In this document: positions 5,702-10,394 of the stretch, in pieces | Layout: every line of letters starts with the position of its first letter | How positions within the stretch are numbered: position 1 is the stretch's first letter | Assembly (NCBI GenBank): GCA_003096235.1 | Contig: PIXT01000236.1 | Span: forward strand, 1 to 10,394 | Direction of reading: 5' to 3' | Length of the DNA: 10,394 nucleotides | DNA from: Candidatus Bathyarchaeum sp. | GTDB taxonomy: Archaea > Thermoproteota > Bathyarchaeia > Bathyarchaeales > Bathyarchaeaceae | The notes under the pieces: generated by a model | Seen by the model: the letters and a program-made list of their open reading frames with translations, nothing else | The model's database searches: none | What the model was told of the DNA's origin: nothing | Program-made: the position numbers and the translations under genes

Positions 5702-7129
5702 ATGAAGACACTCTTTGTGGAGCCTCCTAAGGATTACTGGTTTGTAATGGGTGAATATTTACCTCCACCCTATGGAGTTCTCCAACTCGCAGCGTTTCTC
5801 GAACAAAAAAACAAAGATGCCGAGATTCAAGTTGTGGACTGCAACGCCGAGGGCTTAGATTGGAACAGACTAGAAAAACGGATTGAATCATTCAACCCCG
5901 ACATGGTGGCATCTAGTGCACTTGCAACATGCAACACTTACGTTGCCGCCAGAACATTAGAGCTTGCAAAGAAAGTTAATCCGAACATCGTAACAGTTGC
6001 GGGTGGGCAACACTTCACGGTTATGGCGGAAGAGAGCCTGAAAGCATATCCTGAAATCGACGTGATTGTGCGCGGAGAAGGTGAAGAAACCCTTGCAGAG
6101 TTGACACAAACAGTCTCTGAAGGTCAACCATTTTCGGGCGTAAATGGAATATCATTCAGAAACAATGGACAAATCAGGCATAATCCTGCTCGACCTCTAA
6201 TCGAAAATCTTGACAGCCTACCTTTTCCCGGGTACAAGTTTGTCGAGAACTTAGTCCAGAAGTATCACTTCACTGCAATGGCGGGTAACAAAACCAGATA
6301 CGCTCTAATCGAAGGCTCCAGAGGTTGCCCACACAAGTGCACATTCTGTACTCAGTGGAGGCACTGGGGAAGTGAATGGAGAGTAAAATCTGTGAAACGA
6401 ATTGCGGACGAGTTTGAGTTTTGTTACGAAAACTATGGAAGCAGATTTCTGTGGCTAACAGACGACAATTATGGTCTGGGAAAACGTGCAAGCGAGTTGG
6501 GTGACGAACTCATAAGCCGTGGGTTCTCAGACGATGTTATGTGGTTTATGCAGGTCAGATGTGACGATGTTGTGAAGCATGTGGATGTTTTGCCTAAAAT
6601 GCGAAAAGCTGGTCTGCGGTGGGTTCTTCTAGGCATAGAAAACAATAACCCCGACACTTTAGATTCGTTCAGAAAACAGGCAACCCCTGAAGACGCCAGA
6701 AAAGCAGTTAAGCTCCTAAAAAAGAATGACATATTTTCGCAGGGCATGTTCATTATCGGGCAGCGACAAGACACAACTAAATCCGTAGCCAACTTGCGAG
6801 AGTTTGCTAACGATTTGGATCCTGATTTGGCGATTTTTGCGATTCTTACTCCGTTTCCGGGAACTGCCGTTTATGAAGAGGCGAAAAAGAATGGGTGGAT
6901 AGAGGACTGGAATTGGTCAAACTATGACATGGTTCACGCGGTCATGCCCACTGAAAGCCTGTCTGTAACTGAAGTTCAGGAGGAACTCTACAAGTGCTAC
7001 AGGAGCTTCTTTGGTTCTTGGCGTAGAAGAATTGGCGGAATATGCTCAAGTAAATCATTGAAAAGGCGGCTCTACAGGTACATGGCATCCCAAGGTATCG
7101 TAAATCAGGTTAAAACATTATATGAGTAG
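5702..7129 (+). CDS. B12-binding radical SAM enzyme, BchE-like architecture
   Basis: This 475-residue protein is a second cobalamin-binding radical SAM enzyme. The N-terminus (1-140) is the B12-binding domain, opening with LFVEPPKDYWFVMGEYLPPP and containing the VAGGQHFTV loop (99-107). LDSLPFPGY (170-178) leads into the radical SAM barrel with SRGCPHKCTFC (Cys209, Cys213, Cys216) and LTDDNYG. It ends with the usual helical tail, here strongly basic (SWRRRIGG, SLKRRLYRY). The architecture is shared with BchE (anaerobic cyclase of chlorophyll synthesis) and with many enzymes of unknown substrate; nothing here suggests chlorophyll synthesis. The pairing with a membrane protein 2 nt downstream suggests a substrate or partner at the membrane, which is inference. 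It is transcribed away from the RiPP-like operon across a shared 204-nt intergenic region, so co-regulation is possible. Confidence 0.9.
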   Translation: MKTLFVEPPKDYWFVMGEYLPPPYGVLQLAAFLEQKNKDAEIQVVDCNAEGLDWNRLEKRIESFNPDMVASSALATCNTYVAARTLELAKKVNPNIVTVAGGQHFTVMAEESLKAYPEIDVIVRGEGEETLAELTQTVSEGQPFSGVNGISFRNNGQIRHNPARPLIENLDSLPFPGYKFVENLVQKYHFTAMAGNKTRYALIEGSRGCPHKCTFCTQWRHWGSEWRVKSVKRIADEFEFCYENYGSRFLWLTDDNYGLGKRASELGDELISRGFSDDVMWFMQVRCDDVVKHVDVLPKMRKAGLRWVLLGIENNNPDTLDSFRKQATPEDARKAVKLLKKNDIFSQGMFIIGQRQDTTKSVANLREFANDLDPDLAIFAILTPFPGTAVYEEAKKNGWIEDWNWSNYDMVHAVMPTESLSVTEVQEELYKCYRSFFGSWRRRIGGICSSKSLKRRLYRYMASQGIVNQVKTLYE

Positions 7130-7131
7130 AG

Positions 7132-7857
7132 ATGTCAGCTATGTCTCAGCAACGTAACATCGGATATGAAATAAAATATCAACTGCTGATGTCAGCCATA
7201 GGCTTAGTTATTGTTTTTGTGCTGACAATATATCCGCCAACAGCCCCAGAGTTTGCTTGGAGAAAACCAATAATCGGTTCAATCTTCAGCACTTTTTGTA
7301 TCCTAGGAATTTTAGCCGTATTCTCGCCAAACCAATGCCGAAAAATAGTTAACATAAAAAAGCAAAACACTGACCACAAAATAGCCAAACCAGTCGTACA
7401 TGCAGACCCAAATGTTTTGCAGGGGCATCATCCCACCTGCGGAAAGTATTCTGCACACACATTTCAGGTAAACGGCAAGACATTTTGTGCAGCATGTGTT
7501 GGTTTGCTCTTTGGCGGATTGTTTGCTTTGGCGGGAGCAGTAGCCTACTTTTTTTGCGGATGGAATATTTTTGGTAATAGTTCATTGATTGTTTTGTTGG
7601 GCATTGTAGGCGTGTGTATTGGGTTGTTCCAGTTCAAATTCAAGAGCCAGCTTCGATTAATGGCAAACACCATTTTTGTTCTAGGAGCCCTGTTGCTGCT
7701 AATTGGAGTCGACAAGTCTGTTCACAACATATTTTTTGATCTGTTTGTGATTTCTTTGATTGTTTTTTGGCTCTTGATTAGAATATCGCTTTCCCAGCTG
7801 GATCACGAAATAATATGCTCTAACTGTGAAACTGAAAACTGTATGAGTAGGCAATAA
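7132..7857 (+). CDS. Six-helix membrane protein with His/Cys motif, DUF2085-like
   Basis: About six hydrophobic helices can be drawn in these 241 residues (roughly 15-33, 48-64, 121-142, 151-167, 177-194, 198-217). Between helices 2 and 3 lies a polar loop with GHHPTC (98-103) and GKTFCAACVGLLFGG (115-129), so His99/His100, Cys103, Cys119 and Cys122 could bind a metal. The pattern resembles DUF2085-type proteins, where an H-x-x-P-x-x-S/C segment is followed by CxRCxG at the head of a helix, and similar HHPxC...CxxCxG proteins occur in archaea. A second cysteine cluster (229, 232, 237) closes the C-terminus. The function is unknown. It follows the B12 radical SAM gene by 2 nt, surely in one operon. 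ATG at 7141 is an alternative start three codons in. It ends 12 nt from the convergent zinc-ribbon gene. Confidence 0.78.
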   Translation: MSAMSQQRNIGYEIKYQLLMSAIGLVIVFVLTIYPPTAPEFAWRKPIIGSIFSTFCILGILAVFSPNQCRKIVNIKKQNTDHKIAKPVVHADPNVLQGHHPTCGKYSAHTFQVNGKTFCAACVGLLFGGLFALAGAVAYFFCGWNIFGNSSLIVLLGIVGVCIGLFQFKFKSQLRLMANTIFVLGALLLLIGVDKSVHNIFFDLFVISLIVFWLLIRISLSQLDHEIICSNCETENCMSRQ

Positions 7858-7869
7858 AAATTGGGGCTG

Positions 7870-8175
7870 TTATCGTTTGTGGCTCATGGAGTATAATGCC
7901 CCAGCAGCCATCAACGACCCAAAAATGATTATCACTAACGCCCACAGGTAACGTCCAAAATCAAAGCCGACAACAGAAGCAACTCCCCACAGAATAATTA
8001 TTAGACCTAAAACCAAACCCGCAATTGACCCGCCGTGGGGTAACCCAAAGCATTCACTCTCTTTTCGTCGCCGTTCACGTCTGACTGTTTTGCTGCCCAT
8101 TAAAGGTTCTTTGCAGTTAACACAAATTGCCACATCATCCTCATTTTTGGTGCCACATTTTGTACAATAAACCAT
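7870..8175 (-). CDS. Zinc-ribbon protein with two transmembrane helices
   Basis: This 101-residue protein opens with a zinc ribbon (Cys4, Cys7, Cys18, Cys21: YCTKCG and CVNCKEPL). A very basic segment (VRRERRRK, 31-38) follows, then two membrane helices (about 48-70 and 76-97) with a short loop. Small archaeal proteins of this layout are common and mostly uncharacterised; the ribbon and basic patch would face the cytoplasm. The ATG is preceded by a GGTGA Shine-Dalgarno. The gene is convergent with the membrane protein on the plus strand (12-nt gap) and is probably a single-gene unit with its own promoter upstream. Confidence 0.82.
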   Translation of the reverse strand: MVYCTKCGTKNEDDVAICVNCKEPLMGSKTVRRERRRKESECFGLPHGGSIAGLVLGLIIILWGVASVVGFDFGRYLWALVIIIFGSLMAAGALYSMSHKR

Positions 8176-8241
8176 TTTTTCACCAACTTTCTTTATGAAC
8201 CTTCCAACAAGAAGAAGATAGCTCTAACCCAGAAACCTATT

Positions 8242-8332
8242 TCTGCTTTTTAACTATAAAAAATGTTTCATCAAAACACATTATTCACTAATTACCCGCA
8301 ACATCAAAACTGAAATACAGCTAAAAAGCAGA
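8242..8332. repeat. Long-range inverted repeat in a 268-nt intergenic gap
   Basis: An 11-bp perfect inverted repeat (8242-8252 TCTGCTTTTTA, 8322-8332 TAAAAAGCAGA) brackets 69 nt. Nested inside is a shorter pairing (8264-8270 with 8311-8317, one G-U). The 9-bp direct repeat CATCAAAAC occurs at 8269-8277 and 8302-8310. The rest of the gap 8176-8443 shows no convincing gene; an ATG-initiated frame at 8346 runs antisense into the permease gene and looks spurious. Confidence 0.35.
8251..8260 (-). promoter_or_regulatory. Possible TATA box of the zinc-ribbon gene
   Basis: The minus strand reads TTTATAGTTA here, with more T upstream. Transcription would start near 8230 and give a leader of about 55 nt up to the ATG at 8175. 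Confidence 0.3.
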
Positions 8333-8408
8333 TTAAAAAAAGAAAATGAGAATCGAAAGACACATCCACATTATGGAAATGTATCCTTCACCTAATTGTG
8401 GACGTTCT

Positions 8409-8431
8409 AATTGTTTTTGTCGACAACAATT
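8409..8431 (-). terminator. Small hairpin after the ABC permease gene
   Basis: Arms AATTGTT (8409-8415) and AACAATT (8425-8431) enclose a 9-nt loop, 13 nt past the permease stop on the minus strand. No long T-run follows on that strand, so this is only a possible 3'-end structure for the ABC operon. Confidence 0.25.
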
Positions 8432-8443
8432 TTGTTTAGTCGC

Positions 8444-9484
8444 CTATCCTCCAGCCCTGATTTCTTGCCGTAGGAACAGCATATATGACGAAGCAAAGCA
8501 AGCAATCAAAACAACTGCTAATACTGTTACCTGAGGCCAACTTGATGACACACTTTGACTTGTATCTAAAGCTTGGAATGGGTTTCCTCCTGCCCCAAAT
8601 CCGCCTTCGGTTACCCCAAGTAGGGACTGGGATGCTTCTTCGTAGAGATATGTTGGCGAAATTGATTGGATGGCTAGTTCAAGGTCAGCGTTTGCTTCCT
8701 GTGTTTCCATATAGTCTTCTAATTGAGTTTGGTCAAATATTGTAGCGTTTTGGGTAAACCTCATAGTTTGGTTGAATGCTCCAAGTTCTCCATTAGCTCC
8801 ATCTGGTGATGGGTTTACTGTTCGTGTCATTGCTTGGAATCCTCCAGGTAATTCAACGGGTATCACTGCATTGGCTACCATTGTAGCAATAACGGTCATG
8901 AGAATTGAAAAGAGCAACCAAGTGGAGATGGATGCAAGTATAGATGTTGTTGTGTTCTTAGTGATTGTTGAGAACAAAAGACCTACCGCGAGCCAGATGG
9001 ATAGGTACAGTATTGTGAGCAGTGTGAATGATCCTATTCTTATGATTTCGTCGACTCCTGGACCAAATCCTAGTAGAGGTATGGCTATGCCTGTTATTAT
9101 TCCAACAGTGCTTATTGTTAGCAATGAAAGGGCTGCTATGCCTGCGAGGAATTTGCCGTTGAGAATAGAATCTCTGAATATTGGCTGGGAAAGAACTACT
9201 GACAGGCTACCTCGTGTTCTTTCTCTGTTTATGGCATCAAAGCCTAGGGCTAATCCGATTATGGGACCAAACAAGACCATCAAATATATGAAAGAGAAGC
9301 TGTTGTTCATAGAACCCGAGAATATGTTTGTAAAGCTTACATTAGGGTTATCTCTTATGTAGTCCGCTCCTGTGTACGCAGATAAAACAGATAACACTAC
9401 AATCAAAGCGAATAGTAGAAGGTAACGTCTACTTCCAAGATGGTCTGAAAGTTCTTTGCGGCATACCGTTAGTATACTTTTCAT
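8444..9484 (-). CDS. ABC-2 type exporter permease
   Basis: This 346-residue integral membrane protein of the ABC-2 class has an amphipathic N-terminus (KELSDHLGSRRYL) and a first helix at about 19-40. Four more helices lie between about 64 and 210, with the typical cytoplasmic segment FDAINRERTRGSLSVVLSQP (82-101) after helix 2. A long polar loop (about 211-316), rich in Asn, Gln, Ser and Thr, faces outward before the last helix (about 318-338). That layout is usual for single-permease exporters of the NatB/NosY kind. The substrate cannot be told; drugs, Na+, peptides or lipids are all possible. It follows the ATPase gene with a 2-nt gap, and its Shine-Dalgarno AAGGAGGA (9494-9501) is embedded in the ATPase's last codons, so the two are translated together and surely form one transporter. 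Confidence 0.9.
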   Translation of the reverse strand: MKSILTVCRKELSDHLGSRRYLLLFALIVVLSVLSAYTGADYIRDNPNVSFTNIFSGSMNNSFSFIYLMVLFGPIIGLALGFDAINRERTRGSLSVVLSQPIFRDSILNGKFLAGIAALSLLTISTVGIITGIAIPLLGFGPGVDEIIRIGSFTLLTILYLSIWLAVGLLFSTITKNTTTSILASISTWLLFSILMTVIATMVANAVIPVELPGGFQAMTRTVNPSPDGANGELGAFNQTMRFTQNATIFDQTQLEDYMETQEANADLELAIQSISPTYLYEEASQSLLGVTEGGFGAGGNPFQALDTSQSVSSSWPQVTVLAVVLIACFASSYMLFLRQEIRAGG

Positions 9485-9486
9485 TT

Positions 9487-10394
9487 CTAATTATCCTCCT
9501 TGTAAAAATCAAGAAATATTTCCTCTAAACTAAACGTCTTAGGTCGCATTAACAAAATTGTTGACCCGTGCTCTGTGATGGTCTCGGAAACTTCTTGGTA
9601 ATTACCGTTTTCCATATTAACAAAGAGTTTATGATTTTCCTGTTCAACTGAAGTTACACCTTTAACATCATTAAGTTTTTGAATCAAATCCGAGTCTACC
9701 TTTGTCAACTCAAATTCGAGGCTTCCTGACTTTTTATCCGCAAGCGAAGTAGAGAGATTACGTATTGTGTCAGAAGCTACAAGTTTTCCTCTACGAATAA
9801 TGAGTACCCTGTGGCATGTTTGCTGGACTTCATGCAACAAATGGGACGACAAGAAAATTGTTAGCCCCTGTTCTTTGTTTAGTCTCAGCAGGATATCCCT
9901 TAATTCTTTTGTAGCCTTGGGATCCAAACCAAGTGTCGGTTCGTCAAAAAATGCGATTTTAGGTTCTTTGATTAAAACCTCTGAAATTCCTAGACGTTGC
10001 TTCATTCCACGAGAAAACTTTTCAACCTTTGTATCAGCCCACTTGCTTAGGTTTACATCCTCAAGCAACTTGTCTATTCGCTTGTTTAGTTCATCTTTAG
10101 GTATCTCATTTAGTTGACCAATATACTGGAGATTTTGTCTTGCAGTTAGGTCTTCATAATAGCCAGACCCTTCGGGCATCATCCCTGCAATCTGCCTTAC
10201 CTGTTTTGATTCTTCGACAACATCATAACCGCCTACTTTAGCAGTGCCAGAAGTAGGTACGGAAAGTCCCATCAGCATAAGAAGAGTTGTAGTTTTTCCC
10301 GCCCCATTTGGACCAAGAAAGCCTACAATTTCTCCTTCGTTGATGGATAGTTCCAGTTGGTTAACTGCCGTAAAATCTCCATATTGTTTTGTCA
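9487..10394 (-). CDS. ABC transporter ATPase, 5' end outside the window
   Basis: The reading frame runs off the right edge; 301 residues are visible and perhaps 8-15 are missing, so the first internal ATG (10278) is not the start. In visible numbering: the A-loop region TKQYGDF (1-7), Walker A GPNGAGKT (27-34), a Q-loop position occupied by Glu (MMPEGSGYYEDLTARQN), the ABC signature as FSRGMKQR (126-133) in place of the usual LSGGMKQR, Walker B IAFFDEPTLGLDP (146-158) and the H-loop LSSH (His184). The C-terminal 90 or so residues form the mixed domain common to NatA/CcmA-type ATPases of ABC-2 exporters. It powers the permease encoded next to it. The Arg in the signature and the Glu in the Q-loop occur in this subfamily and do not suggest loss of activity. 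Confidence 0.93.
   Translation of the reverse strand, partial: TKQYGDFTAVNQLELSINEGEIVGFLGPNGAGKTTTLLMLMGLSVPTSGTAKVGGYDVVEESKQVRQIAGMMPEGSGYYEDLTARQNLQYIGQLNEIPKDELNKRIDKLLEDVNLSKWADTKVEKFSRGMKQRLGISEVLIKEPKIAFFDEPTLGLDPKATKELRDILLRLNKEQGLTIFLSSHLLHEVQQTCHRVLIIRRGKLVASDTIRNLSTSLADKKSGSLEFELTKVDSDLIQKLNDVKGVTSVEQENHKLFVNMENGNYQEVSETITEHGSTILLMRPKTFSLEEIFLDFYKEDN

Noticed and set aside
5702..7129. Assignment as BchE, the chlorophyll cyclase
   Set aside because: Only the general domain architecture matches, and no other tetrapyrrole gene is nearby.
8346..8534. Cys-rich 62-residue reading frame on the plus strand
   Set aside because: It has no Shine-Dalgarno, overlaps the 3' end of the ABC permease gene antisense, and its composition changes abruptly along its length.
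8772..9362. 196-residue open frame on the plus strand
   Set aside because: It is wholly antisense to the ABC permease, whose membrane helices and operon context are convincing.
10276..10278. ATG as the start of the ABC ATPase
   Set aside because: The same frame continues upstream through an intact Walker A motif to the window edge, so this ATG is internal.

Overview
The window looks like chromosomal DNA from an uncultivated, AT-rich archaeon. The best guess is a Bathyarchaeia-like member of the TACK group, or a relative; this is inferred from gene content, not from a marker gene. The support is: Shine-Dalgarno sites of the GGTGATC/GGTG type, TATA boxes placed so that leaders are very short, TTG and GTG starts, a CooC-type nickel-insertase ATPase (carbon monoxide dehydrogenase metabolism), three radical SAM proteins (two with a cobalamin-binding domain), and a small zinc-ribbon membrane protein of a kind common in archaea. 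I see no tRNA, rRNA, CRISPR array, transposase or integrase.

Layout. 1-464 (+): an unrecognised soluble protein whose frame is open to the left edge. 677-1258 (+): a 193-residue coiled-coil protein. 1331-2353 (+): a radical SAM protein with a cysteine-rich SPASM/twitch-like C-terminus. 2464-5497 (-): four genes in a row, read right to left. They are a 118-residue protein with a tryptophan-rich tail, a PqqD-domain protein, a B12-binding radical SAM enzyme and a CooC-like ATPase. A short divergent promoter region (5498-5701) separates them from 5702-7857 (+), a second B12-binding radical SAM enzyme followed 2 nt later by a six-helix membrane protein with a His/Cys motif. 7870-8175 (-): a zinc-ribbon protein with two helices. 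8176-8443: non-coding with some inverted repeats. 8444-10394 (-): an ABC-2 exporter permease and its ATPase, the latter cut by the right edge.

The most interesting part is 3345-5497. A TATA-driven small ORF ends in five Trp within 13 residues plus Pro-Pro. It is followed 9 nt later by a PqqD-like domain (the RiPP precursor recognition element, RRE), which overlaps a B12-dependent radical SAM gene by 4 nt (GTGA). This is the layout of a ribosomally made, post-translationally modified peptide (RiPP) system: precursor, recognition protein, modifying enzyme. The obvious prediction is C-methylation or a similar change of the Trp/Pro-rich tail. The pathway is inferred; the domains and gene order are read directly. 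No protease and no dedicated exporter sit next to it. The ABC exporter lies 3 kb away, beyond several oppositely oriented genes.
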